From the NCBI GenBank assembly GCA_035691285.1, contig DASSJI010000246.1, forward strand, positions 1 to 64,000: a DNA stretch of 64,000 bases, written 5' to 3'. The position numbers and the translations under genes were made by a program. The notes beneath the pieces were generated by a model. It did no database searches. It worked only from the letters and a program-made list of their open reading frames with translations, and was not told the DNA's origin. The DNA comes from DATFEN01 sp035691285. GTDB taxonomy: Bacteria > Acidobacteriota > Vicinamibacteria > Fen-336. Positions 36,658-44,420 of this stretch are shown one piece after another (the stretch's first letter is position 1; every line of letters begins with the position of its first letter).

Positions 36658-38415
36658 TCAAGGCGCGGCCGGCGCCGGCGGAAGCGTGAAGCAGAACGCG
36701 GAGCCGCGGCCCGGCCCCTCGGACTCCACCCAGATCCGTCCGCCGTGCAGCTCGACGATGCGCTTCACCAGCGCGAGACCCACGCCCGCGCCCTCCCCTT
36801 CCGGGTCGAGCTTGTCGAACAGCCCGAACACGCGCTCCTGGTCCCCGGCCGCGATGCCCGCGCCGTTGTCGCGCACGAACAGCACGGGCTCCGCTCCCTG
36901 CCGGCGGACGCCGATCTCGATGACGGGGTCCTTCTGGTCGCCCATGAACTTGACGGCATTGTCGAGCAGGTTCTGCACCACCTGGACGAGACGCGAGCGG
37001 TCTCCCCAGACCACCGGCAGGTCGTCCGCGATCCGCACCCGGGCCCCCCGCTGCTCGATCCGCCCGGCGACGAGGGAGGCCGCCTCCTCGGCCAGCTCCC
37101 CGAACGGCGTGGGGCGCGCCGGACCCACGAGGCGCCCGACCCGGGAAAGGGCGAGCAGCTCGTCGACCAGGCGCGCCATGCGCTCCGTCGCCCGCTCGAT
37201 CCTGCGGATGCCCTCCCGGAGCTGCTCGTGGTTCCCCTCGAGGGCGTCGCGCTCCAGGAACGCGAGGAAGCCCCGCACCGTGACCAGCGGGCTCTTGAGG
37301 TCGTGGGACGCCGTGTACGTGAAGCGCTCGAGCTCGGCGTTCTTTGCCGCGAGCTCGCGGATCAGCGCCTCCCGCTCGGCCTCGGCCTGCTTGGCCTCGG
37401 TGACGTCCTTCACCGCCCCGTAGATGCCCGCCAGGCGGTTCTCGGCCTCGTTCCAGACGGGATGGCCGTAGACGCGGACCCAGCGCACGTCCCCGCTGCG
37501 CGTGATGGTCCGCACCTCCGTCACGACCGGGCGGTGCGCCTTGAGCGTCTCGAGATCCCGGTCGTCCTGCGCGTGGTCGTCGGGGTGGAGCGCGGTTCGC
37601 CATCCTCCCCGGGCCATGTACTCGTCGAAGCTGTAGCCCGTCATCTTCTCGAAGGCGCCCGCGACCCAGTCCTGGCGCACGCGTCCCGCGGCGTCCACCA
37701 CCGAGGAGAAGGTGTAGTCGGAGGTGACCTCGGAGATGAGCCGGTAACGCTCCTCGCTGCGCCGGGCGGCGCGCAGGCTCACGCGCAGATCCTCGGCGAG
37801 GAGGTGGACCATGGCCGCCGCCACGCACAGCATCAGCGCGGCCAGGAGGAAGTTGGCGAGGATGCGAGGCCGCGCCGCCTCGTCCGCGAGCCGCACGAAG
37901 CCCCGGGCCTGGCCCCAGGCGACGAACCCCAGCGAGAGCAGGGCCAGGACGGTCAGGAGCACGAAGGGGCGCCGCTCGAGGAGCAGTGCGGCGACGAGCA
38001 GGATCACCGGGTAGAGCAGCACGGCGATGTCCTGCAGCCCGCTGCCCTGGACGAGAAGCCAGGTGGCGAGGGCGAGCAGCGCCGGAGGCAGGACGAAGCT
38101 GGCCGTGTAGACACGACCGCGTCGCGGCAGGCGCCAGAGGAGGAACATGGGGAGCGTGGCCACCGCGACCGCGATGGCCGCCCTCGATCCCAGAAGCCAC
38201 GTGATCAGGCTGCCCGCCGCCAGCGCCGGGAGCAGGAGGCCGAGCACGAGGCGCAGGTTGCGGGCGAGGTGCTCCCGTTCCTCCGGCGTGAGCGGCTGCG
38301 GCACGAACAGGCTGCGGATCCGATCCAGCAGTGAGCGCCTCGCTGGCCGCGAGGATACCTCAGCGGCCAGCCGCCCGCCGGACCTCGTCAGCGACTGCGT
38401 CCACCGCCCTCGCAA
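36658..38415 (-). CDS. Membrane PAS sensor histidine kinase
   Basis: A 585-residue kinase. Five or six hydrophobic helices occupy about residues 55-215, followed by a PAS/PAC domain (about 225-345) and a short coiled coil. Next is the phospho-acceptor segment SHDLKSPLVTVRGF with H371. The ATPase domain has QNLLDNAVKFM, VRDNGAGIAA and GAGVGLALVKRI. No response regulator is adjacent. The 38415 start is a TTG that overlaps the hydrogenase protease gene by 56 bases; a GTG about 110 bases further in (VPQPLTPEE) is an alternative. Its place between hydrogenase and CO dehydrogenase genes suggests a role in their control, which is only contextual. Confidence 0.85.
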   Translation of the reverse strand: MRGRWTQSLTRSGGRLAAEVSSRPARRSLLDRIRSLFVPQPLTPEEREHLARNLRLVLGLLLPALAAGSLITWLLGSRAAIAVAVATLPMFLLWRLPRRGRVYTASFVLPPALLALATWLLVQGSGLQDIAVLLYPVILLVAALLLERRPFVLLTVLALLSLGFVAWGQARGFVRLADEAARPRILANFLLAALMLCVAAAMVHLLAEDLRVSLRAARRSEERYRLISEVTSDYTFSSVVDAAGRVRQDWVAGAFEKMTGYSFDEYMARGGWRTALHPDDHAQDDRDLETLKAHRPVVTEVRTITRSGDVRWVRVYGHPVWNEAENRLAGIYGAVKDVTEAKQAEAEREALIRELAAKNAELERFTYTASHDLKSPLVTVRGFLAFLERDALEGNHEQLREGIRRIERATERMARLVDELLALSRVGRLVGPARPTPFGELAEEAASLVAGRIEQRGARVRIADDLPVVWGDRSRLVQVVQNLLDNAVKFMGDQKDPVIEIGVRRQGAEPVLFVRDNGAGIAAGDQERVFGLFDKLDPEGEGAGVGLALVKRIVELHGGRIWVESEGPGRGSAFCFTLPPAPAAP

Positions 38416-38821
38416 CCGCCGGGCTCAGCCCCACGCCGAGCTCGAGGCGCTCCGGCTCGACGCCCCACAGGCGGTAGCGCACCGCGGCCATGTCCGGGTA
38501 CGAGAGCGCCAGCCAGCGGAGGCTCTCGGGCAGGCTGAGCTGGTGCGCGGTCCCGTGCTGCTGCGGGATCGCCAGCAGCTCCTCGTGTCCCAGGCAATGG
38601 ACCGTCCCCGGAGGCGCGCCGCGGACGATCGCGTCCACGAGCCAGACTTCGGGCTCGCCCCGCCAGAGACCGATCAGGCGCAGCGAGTCCTGGCCCCCAT
38701 GCTCCACCCGGACGCCCGGAACCGGGCCCAGCGCCTCGAGGCGCCGGATCACGGCGGGGCCGATCCCGTCGTCCGCGACGAGGCCGCTGCCGAAGCCCAC
38801 GACGAGGACGCGCCCTGCCAC
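38360..38821 (-). CDS. Hydrogenase maturation protease for the group 3b enzyme
   Basis: A 153-residue endopeptidase of the HyaD/HycI family that trims the C terminus of the nickel-containing subunit. The N terminus has the family signature VVGFGSGLVADDGIGPAVIR (about 6-25), in which the aspartates and the later VDAIVRG aspartate should bind nickel. It starts seven bases after the large-subunit stop. The group 1 hydrogenase has its own protease at 46826, so each enzyme appears to have a dedicated one. Confidence 0.87.
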   Translation of the reverse strand: MAGRVLVVGFGSGLVADDGIGPAVIRRLEALGPVPGVRVEHGGQDSLRLIGLWRGEPEVWLVDAIVRGAPPGTVHCLGHEELLAIPQQHGTAHQLSLPESLRWLALSYPDMAAVRYRLWGVEPERLELGVGLSPAVARAVDAVADEVRRAAGR

Positions 38822-38828
38822 GCTCCGC

Positions 38829-40139
38829 TCAGCGCTCGCGGACCACGTGCACCGAGCAGGAGATGCACGGGTCGTAGGCGCGGGCCACCATCTCGAGACC
38901 CAGCTTGAGGCGCGGCTCGGGGATGGCGGCGTCTTTCGCGATCATGCGCTCGACGGCGCGGCGCATGTCGCGCTCGACGTTCGCCAGGTTCTGGGCCGTG
39001 GGCGTGATGACGTTGGCCGAGACCACGCGCCCCTCCTCGTCCAGCTCGTACTCGTGGAACAACGTCCCGCGGGGAACCTCGAGGGCCCCGACGCCTCGCC
39101 CCGCCCGCACGTCGTAGGCCAGCATCTCGCTGGCTTCCTCGGGCATCCCGAGGAGGATGTCGCAGACCTCCATGCCGCGCTCGACGCAGTGGATCAGCTC
39201 CACGAGCTGCGCCCAGTTGTTGAGGAGGGCGTTGTCCTCGACCCCGCGCGGGAACAGCCGCTCGAAGGCCTCGCGGGCTCGGCCCCGAAGCAGGTGGCCC
39301 CAGAGCTTGAGGCGCGCCAGCGACCCGACCATGTACGTCTCGCCGGACGCCAGCGCCGAGTGCTTGGCGTGCGAGTGCTCGACGGTGAACTCGCGCACCA
39401 GGTCCCGATAGCTCTCGACCGGATGCCGCTCGCCCCGCGACGTGCACAGCTCCTCGCCGCGGAAGCGGTAGGCGTCCTCGTAGGGCTTGAGGGCGACGTA
39501 GAGCGTCTCCTGGGCGGGCCAGTCCGGCACCGCGATCGAGGCGACCAGGTCGACGGTGCCCATCAACGGGTCGAGGGCTGCGCCCAGCTCCTCGCGGATG
39601 CTCCGCAGCGCAGAGGCTCCAGGCAGGCGGCCGAAGCCGCCCACCAGCGTGTTGATCGGGTGGATGGCCCGACCGCCGACGAGCTCCTGGATCCGGTTGC
39701 CGAGCTGCTTGAGCCTGAGCGCGAAGGCCACCTCGCGCGGATGCTCGGCGGCCATGGCGATCACCGAGGGGAAGCCCAGGAAGTCCGGCAGGGCCAGCGC
39801 GAAGACGTGCAGGGCGTGGGACTCGACCGTCGCGCCCAGCACGAGCAACCCGCGCAAGTGGTGGACGCGCGCCGACTGCTGCAGGCCCAGGGCCTTCTCG
39901 AGCGCCGTGAGGGCGGCCACGGTGTGGCTCGCGGAGCAGATGGCGCAGACCCGGGTGATGATCCCCTGCACCTCGAGGAAGTGCCTGCCCTTGAGCAGCG
40001 CCTCGTAGTAGCGGCTCCCCTCGAAGACGTCCATGTTCACCTCGTGGACGACGTCGCCCACGATCCGGACCGAGATGCCGCCGTGCCCCTCGATCCGCCC
40101 CAGGTGCGAGACCGTGACCGTCCTACCTGCCGGCATCAC
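38829..40139 (-). CDS. hyhL: [NiFe] hydrogenase large subunit, group 3b-like
   Basis: The 436-residue catalytic subunit of a cytosolic NAD(P)-linked hydrogenase. The nickel ligands are in RVCAICSASH (C65, C68) and DPCISCSVH (C425, C428) at the C terminus; EGHGGISV near 18 is also typical. Only five residues (VVRER) follow the final histidine, so the peptide removed during maturation would be very short. The ATG at 40139 overlaps the small-subunit gene by 17 bases. With HyhS, HyhG and HyhB it should form the four-subunit sulfhydrogenase-type enzyme, which exchanges electrons between H2 and NADP(H). Confidence 0.92.
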   Translation of the reverse strand: MMPAGRTVTVSHLGRIEGHGGISVRIVGDVVHEVNMDVFEGSRYYEALLKGRHFLEVQGIITRVCAICSASHTVAALTALEKALGLQQSARVHHLRGLLVLGATVESHALHVFALALPDFLGFPSVIAMAAEHPREVAFALRLKQLGNRIQELVGGRAIHPINTLVGGFGRLPGASALRSIREELGAALDPLMGTVDLVASIAVPDWPAQETLYVALKPYEDAYRFRGEELCTSRGERHPVESYRDLVREFTVEHSHAKHSALASGETYMVGSLARLKLWGHLLRGRAREAFERLFPRGVEDNALLNNWAQLVELIHCVERGMEVCDILLGMPEEASEMLAYDVRAGRGVGALEVPRGTLFHEYELDEEGRVVSANVITPTAQNLANVERDMRRAVERMIAKDAAIPEPRLKLGLEMVARAYDPCISCSVHVVRER

Positions 40140-40914
40140 CGCGCACCTCTCGCTCGAGCCCGAGCTTCATCCACACCGGGGCCGAGAAGCTGGACATCTT
40201 GTGCGCGATGTCCACCCACGAGATGCCCCGGTCCTTGAACATCGTCACGTTCGCGTCGTAGTTCGGCTCCTCGACCGGGCCGCGGCAGCCGGCGCAGGCG
40301 ACGCCGTGGGACGGGCAGCGCGCGCCGCAGCCGCCGCGGGTCATGGCGCCGCAGCAGACCTCCCCGAAGTGCACGACGCGGCACAGGTTCTCCCGGGTCT
40401 TGCACTCCCAGCAGACCGGCACCCGCATGAGCTCGGCCCGGGTGCCGCGCAGCAGGGCGTTGACGGTCTTCAGGAACTCCTCGCGCTCGATGGGACAGCC
40501 GGGAAGCATGATCTCGAAGGGGACGAAGCTGGACGCCGGCCGCGCCTCCACCGTGTCGAGGTCCGCCGCCCCCCCGGCGTAGACCTCCCGGGCCAGAACC
40601 TCCCGGGGCAGCTCGTTGCGCATCGCAGGCAGCCCGCCCCAGACGGCGCAGGTGCCGAGCGCCACCAGCACCCTCGAGCGCGCCCGCACCTCCTTGAGGG
40701 TCTCCAGGTCGCGCTGCGTCGCCACGACGCCTTCGACGAACGCCAGGTCGAGGCGGCAGGCGTGGTCGTTGTCGGACTTCGCCATCACCCAGTCGACGAT
40801 GTCGAGCTGCTCGGCCAGCTTGAGCAGCTCGCTCTCGCAGTTCAGGATCTGGAGCTGGTCCCCGGCGCAGCCGGTCAGTCCGAAGATGCCGACCCGGGGC
40901 TTGCCGTTCAGCAT
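40123..40914 (-). CDS. hyhS: [NiFe] hydrogenase small subunit, group 3b-like
   Basis: A 263-residue iron-sulfur subunit. The proximal-cluster motif reads GLTGCAGDQLQIL (C16, D19), so aspartate stands where the second cysteine of CxxC is usual. Asp ligation of a proximal cluster is known from group 1h enzymes. The other ligands are present (ALGTCAVWGG, MLPGCPIE), and the C-terminal ferredoxin-like region has VCWECKTRENLC, CCGAMTRGGCGARC and ACAGCRG. No signal peptide is present, as expected for a cytosolic enzyme. ATG 40914 has AGGAGG upstream, and HyhG ends nine bases before it. Confidence 0.9.
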   Translation of the reverse strand: MLNGKPRVGIFGLTGCAGDQLQILNCESELLKLAEQLDIVDWVMAKSDNDHACRLDLAFVEGVVATQRDLETLKEVRARSRVLVALGTCAVWGGLPAMRNELPREVLAREVYAGGAADLDTVEARPASSFVPFEIMLPGCPIEREEFLKTVNALLRGTRAELMRVPVCWECKTRENLCRVVHFGEVCCGAMTRGGCGARCPSHGVACAGCRGPVEEPNYDANVTMFKDRGISWVDIAHKMSSFSAPVWMKLGLEREVRGDAGR

Positions 40915-40922
40915 GGCGCCTC

Positions 40923-41828
40923 CTACGTGTAGATCAGCTCGGGCAGGTTGAGCGCGTCCCAGTAGCTGAACACCGGTCCGTGCAGGCAGGTGAAGGTGTA
41001 GCCGATCGCGCAGTGGCCGCACTTGCCCACGCCGCACTCCATGCGCCGCTCGAGGCTGACGTAGATGCGGTCCTTGGCGAAGCCCAGCTTGACCAGCCGC
41101 TCCAGCATGAACTTGTAGAACACCGGCGGACCGCAGGCGACGGCGTGGGTCCTCGTCACGTCGAGCCGGACGTCGTCGAGCAGCTCGGTCACGACGCCCA
41201 CCTTGCCGGTCCAGGGCAGGCCGTTGTCCCGGTCCACCGAGAGCAGCACCTCGGCGTCGCCCCGGCGCGCCAGCGAAGCCAGCTCGTGGGCGAACAGGAT
41301 CTGGTCCGGTGTGCGCGCTCCGTACAGCAGCATCACGCGCCCGAACAGGTGCCGCAGGTCGATGACGTACTGGAGCAGGCCGCGCAGCGGCACCATGCCC
41401 AGCCCGCCCGCCACCAGCAGCAGGTCGCTGCCCCGCAGGCGCTCCACCGGGAAGCCGTTGCCGAGCGGGCCGCGGATCCCGATCACGTCTCCCTCGCGCA
41501 CGTGGTCGAAAAGGTAGTCGGTGAGCACCCCCACGCGCCTGATCGCGAGCTGGAACGCCCCCCGCCGCGTCGGCGACGACGGGAGCGAGAAGGGCCCCTC
41601 GCCCACGCCCAGGATCGAGAGCATGACGAACTGGCCGGGGCGGAAGTCGAAGGCCTCGGCGAGGGACGGCTCCGCGAAGCGCACGTCGAACAGGCGCACG
41701 TCGGGGAGCAGGCTGCTGTAGCGCATGATGCGGGCCGGCGCCTCGAGGTAGGGGTTGACGCCGGTCGGCAGCCCGCGCGCCGCGCTGCGCACCGGGGCGT
41801 CGCCGTCGATGCGGCCCGAGATCAGCAT
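40923..41828 (-). CDS. hyhG: FAD/NAD(P)-binding diaphorase subunit of the group 3b hydrogenase
   Basis: A 301-residue ferredoxin-NADP-reductase-like protein with a terminal iron-sulfur site. The FAD domain has RPGQFVMLSI and GPFSLPSSPT; the pyridine nucleotide domain has VAGGLGMVPLRGL and THAVACGPPVFY. The [2Fe-2S] ligands are in RMECGVGKCGHC with a last cysteine in FTCLHGPV. This subunit links the hydrogenase small subunit to NADP(H). It overlaps hyhB by seven bases. Confidence 0.9.
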   Translation of the reverse strand: MLISGRIDGDAPVRSAARGLPTGVNPYLEAPARIMRYSSLLPDVRLFDVRFAEPSLAEAFDFRPGQFVMLSILGVGEGPFSLPSSPTRRGAFQLAIRRVGVLTDYLFDHVREGDVIGIRGPLGNGFPVERLRGSDLLLVAGGLGMVPLRGLLQYVIDLRHLFGRVMLLYGARTPDQILFAHELASLARRGDAEVLLSVDRDNGLPWTGKVGVVTELLDDVRLDVTRTHAVACGPPVFYKFMLERLVKLGFAKDRIYVSLERRMECGVGKCGHCAIGYTFTCLHGPVFSYWDALNLPELIYT

Positions 41829-42841
41829 GCTTCACCTCGCACCTGCTGGAACACCTCGACGACGTTGATGCCGGTCGGGCAGTTCTCGATGCAGCGGCCG
41901 CAGCCGACGCACGAGGGCATCCCGAACTCCCGCACGAAGGCCTCCTGCTTGTGGTAGTAGCGGTTCCGCACGCGGTCGGCGCGGTCTCCGCGGAAGTTGT
42001 GGCCCCCGGCGACCACGGCGTAGTCCCGGAACAGGCAGGCGTCCCAGCAGCGCAGCCGCTGTGCGCCGCCCTCGCTCCGGATCTCGTCCAGCACGTTGAA
42101 GCACGCGCACGTCGGGCAGACCATCGAGCACGAGCCGCAGCAGAGGCACTTCTTGCCCAACTCGTCCCACACCGGGTCGTCCTTCTTGAGCTCGAGGATG
42201 TACGGCAGGTCGGAGACGTCCAGCTTCAGCGTGAACGCCTGGCGCCGGCGCTCGACGCGCGCCAGGTAGTCCCGCGTGTCCTGGCGCGTCAGGGGCTGGA
42301 ACAGCGCCGCGTTCGCCCGCACGATGTCGTCGCCGCGGGCGCTCCGCACGGTGACCATGTAGCGGTCGTCGATCGGGTTCAGGAACAGGTCGAACACCTC
42401 GTCGACGTGGGACGTGCCCAGGGAGTCGCAGAAGCACTTGCCGTCCGGCCAGCAGCCGTACCCGACGACCGTGAGCTGCTCGCGGTTGCGCTTGTAGTAG
42501 CTGTCCTGGAAGTCGGACAGGTACAGCATGTCGAGGATCTTCAGGGCATGCACGTCGCAGGCGTGGGCGCCGAAGAACACGATCGGCCCGCGGTCGTTGT
42601 CGTGGGACTCCCGCGGGCCCCCTGCGTCGCTCTCCACCATGGTGAAGCGCGGCTTCATCAGCAGCTTCTTGAACGGCAGGATCGTGCGCAGGGCGTCCGG
42701 GCGCGCTTTCGTCACGTCGTCGATGGGCTCCAGGGTGAAGACGTCGGGGGCCTTCTCCACCGGCGCCCAGACCGTGCCCCAGGCCTTCAGGCTCTCGACG
42801 AATGCCGGCAGCGACGCGGCCTTCATCCGCAAGGATTGCAT
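41822..42841 (-). CDS. hyhB: 4Fe-4S dicluster subunit of the group 3b hydrogenase
   Basis: A 339-residue iron-sulfur protein of the HyhB/HydB (sulfhydrogenase beta) family. The N-terminal 230 residues include GAHACDVHALKILD. Two ferredoxin-type clusters follow: CLCCGSCSMVCPTC (about 235) and CVGCGRCIENCPTG (about 310). It passes electrons between the diaphorase and further acceptors. ATG 42841 has GGAGG nine bases upstream; this is the first gene of the long minus-strand run, and a 412-base divergent spacer precedes it. Confidence 0.9.
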   Translation of the reverse strand: MQSLRMKAASLPAFVESLKAWGTVWAPVEKAPDVFTLEPIDDVTKARPDALRTILPFKKLLMKPRFTMVESDAGGPRESHDNDRGPIVFFGAHACDVHALKILDMLYLSDFQDSYYKRNREQLTVVGYGCWPDGKCFCDSLGTSHVDEVFDLFLNPIDDRYMVTVRSARGDDIVRANAALFQPLTRQDTRDYLARVERRRQAFTLKLDVSDLPYILELKKDDPVWDELGKKCLCCGSCSMVCPTCACFNVLDEIRSEGGAQRLRCWDACLFRDYAVVAGGHNFRGDRADRVRNRYYHKQEAFVREFGMPSCVGCGRCIENCPTGINVVEVFQQVRGEAC

Positions 42842-42982
42842 GTGGGCGACCTCCGGCGTCGAATGGCTGCTGCGCAGCCGGGAACGGAGGACAAGGAGGC
42901 ACGGGCGACAAGCAGCTCCTTGCCGCTCAGGGTGTTCGCCTGGCACGGCGCCCCGGGGAGGGGCATGCGGCGGCCCACGGGT

Positions 42983-43020
42983 CCTCCGCGGATCCTTCCC
43001 GGGAGGGAAGGTCCGCGAGG
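42983..43020. other. Extended hairpin in the hydrogenase divergent spacer
   Basis: CCTTCCC (42994-43000) pairs with GGGAAGG (43005-43011) around the loop GGGA. After a single bulged T, CGCGGA (42987-42992) pairs with TCCGCG (43012-43017), and after a bulged C, CCT pairs with AGG. That is 16 pairs in 38 bases. If the left-facing sigma-54-like site is used, this would sit near the 5' end of the hyh message; it could also be a protein-binding site. Confidence 0.55.
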
Positions 43021-43026
43021 CAGAGG

Positions 43027-43042
43027 TGCAAGCGACGCGCCA
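43027..43042 (-). promoter_or_regulatory. Sigma-54-like promoter facing hyhB
   Basis: Read on the minus strand the site is TGGCGCGTCGCTTGCA. The -24 GG and -12 GC pairs and their spacing agree with the RpoN consensus TGGCACG-N4-TTGCA, with one mismatch (A to G in the -24 block). The predicted start is near 43014, leaving about 170 bases of leader before hyhB. In GC-rich DNA a one-mismatch match can be chance. Confidence 0.4.
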
Positions 43043-43158
43043 CGGGCTCGGGCTTCGCGCGACGCGAGATGTGCGGTCCGCGAGCCCCGTTGCGCGCATC
43101 GATTGCTCGGCGCTGTCCGTGAAGCCTCGGAGGGCGCTGCTTTTCAGGAACTTCGTCC

Positions 43159-43174
43159 TGGCACAGCCATTGCT
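43159..43174 (+). promoter_or_regulatory. Sigma-54 promoter of the uptake hydrogenase operon
   Basis: TGGCACAGCCATTGCT matches the RpoN -24/-12 consensus (TGGCACG-N4-TTGCW) at every position except the G after TGGCAC. The GG and GC pairs are correctly spaced. The predicted start is near 43186, about 68 bases before the small-subunit ATG. Uptake hydrogenase operons of Ralstonia and Rhodobacter relatives are controlled by this sigma factor with HoxA/HupR-type activators. Confidence 0.65.
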
Positions 43175-43253
43175 CCTCGCCGGGCAAACTCCGCTCGGGG
43201 AATCGCGACTGGGGGCCGCGGGCTGCGCGGCCGTTCGCCGTTGGGAGGGGGCC

Positions 43254-44420
43254 ATGGAACAGGCCGAGGGTTGGTTCCTCCAGGAGCTCGAGGCGCGCGG
43301 CGTCTCGCGGCGCGAGTTCATGGGATTCTGCAGCGCGATGGCGGCGGCCCTCGCGCTGCCGCGGACGGCGGTCGCCCGGATCGCCGCCGAGATCGAGAAG
43401 ACCGAGAAGCCGGTCCTCGTCTGGCTCGAGTTCCAGGACTGCTGCGGGAACTCCGAGTCGTTCCTGCGCGCGAGCCGGCCCACGGCCGCCGAGATCGTCC
43501 TCGACACGCTCTCCGTCGACTACCACGAGACGATCATGGCCGCGGCCGGGCGTCAGGCCGAGGAAAACCTGGCCCGGACCATCAAGGAGCGCGCCGGCAA
43601 GTACCTGGTGGTCGTCGAGGGCTCGATCCCCACCGGCGCGAACGGCGCCTACTGCATGATCGGCGGGCGGAGCGCCCTCGACATCGTGCGAGAGGCGTGC
43701 GCCGGAGCGGCCGCGACCATCGCCATGGGCACCTGCGCGACCTTCGGCGGCCTGCCCGCCGCGGCTCCGAACCCCACCGGCGCCCTGGGCGTGGCCGACG
43801 CGGTCCCCGGCGTCAAGAACCTCATCAACCTCTCGGCGTGCCCCGCCAACGCCGAGAACCTGACGGCCCTCATCGTCTACTTCCTGACCTTCAAGCACTG
43901 GCCGCCCCTCGACGCCTGGCGGCGGCCGCTCTTCGCCTACGGCAAGTCCATCCACGACAACTGCGAGCGTCGCGCCCATTTCGACGCCGGCCAGTACGTC
44001 GAGGCCTGGGGCGACGAGCCGCACCGGACCGGGTACTGCCTCTACAAGATGGGCTGCAAGGGGCCCGTGACGTTCCAGAACTGCCCCAACGTCCGCTGGA
44101 ACGAGGGCACCAGCTGGCCGATCGGCTGCGGGCATCCGTGCATCGGCTGCGCCGAGCCGGACTTCTGGGACAAGATGACGCCCTTCTACCAGCACCTCCC
44201 GAACGTCCCCGGCTTCGGCCTCGGCGCCACGGTCGACAGGGTCGGGCTGTGGGCCACGGTGGGCGTCGGCGCGGCCTTCGCCGCCCACGGCTTCATGTCG
44301 CTGGCCCAGCGCTGGTGGCGCGCCGAGCACCACCCGGCCGCGCGGGAGCGCGCCGAGGAGGCGCGCCGGCGCGAGGAGGACGCCGGCGGCGGCCCCGAGC
44401 AGAAAGGAGGCCCGTCGTGA
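43254..44420 (+). CDS. hyaA: Tat-exported group 1 [NiFe] uptake hydrogenase, small subunit
   Basis: A 388-residue iron-sulfur subunit with a twin-arginine signal (VSRREFMGFC, about 18-27) and a C-terminal membrane anchor (about 335-352) followed by a charged tail. The proximal-cluster motif reads FQDCCGNSES (C63, C64, G65, N66), whereas relatives have DCxGC; the second cysteine position is asparagine and an extra cysteine is adjacent. The other ligands look intact: MGTCATFGG, LSACPANAEN, SIHDNCERR, GYCLYKMGC and the CPN...GCGHPCIGC set. GGGAGGGGG precedes ATG 43254. It hands electrons to HyaC. Confidence 0.92.
   Translation: MEQAEGWFLQELEARGVSRREFMGFCSAMAAALALPRTAVARIAAEIEKTEKPVLVWLEFQDCCGNSESFLRASRPTAAEIVLDTLSVDYHETIMAAAGRQAEENLARTIKERAGKYLVVVEGSIPTGANGAYCMIGGRSALDIVREACAGAAATIAMGTCATFGGLPAAAPNPTGALGVADAVPGVKNLINLSACPANAENLTALIVYFLTFKHWPPLDAWRRPLFAYGKSIHDNCERRAHFDAGQYVEAWGDEPHRTGYCLYKMGCKGPVTFQNCPNVRWNEGTSWPIGCGHPCIGCAEPDFWDKMTPFYQHLPNVPGFGLGATVDRVGLWATVGVGAAFAAHGFMSLAQRWWRAEHHPAARERAEEARRREEDAGGGPEQKGGPS

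Larger units (their letters stand above)
42842..43253. other. Divergent control region between the two hydrogenase operons
   Basis: This 412-base spacer separates the start of hyhB (minus) from the uptake hydrogenase small subunit (plus). It has no protein-like frame. It holds a strong sigma-54-type promoter reading right (43159-43174), a weaker sigma-54-like site reading left (43027-43042) and a long hairpin (42983-43020). I see no clear binding site for a HoxA/HupR-type activator. Confidence 0.6.

Noticed and set aside
42940..42955. Another TGGCACG site as a sigma-54 promoter
   Set aside because: TGGCACGGCGC is followed by CCCGG where TTGC is required.
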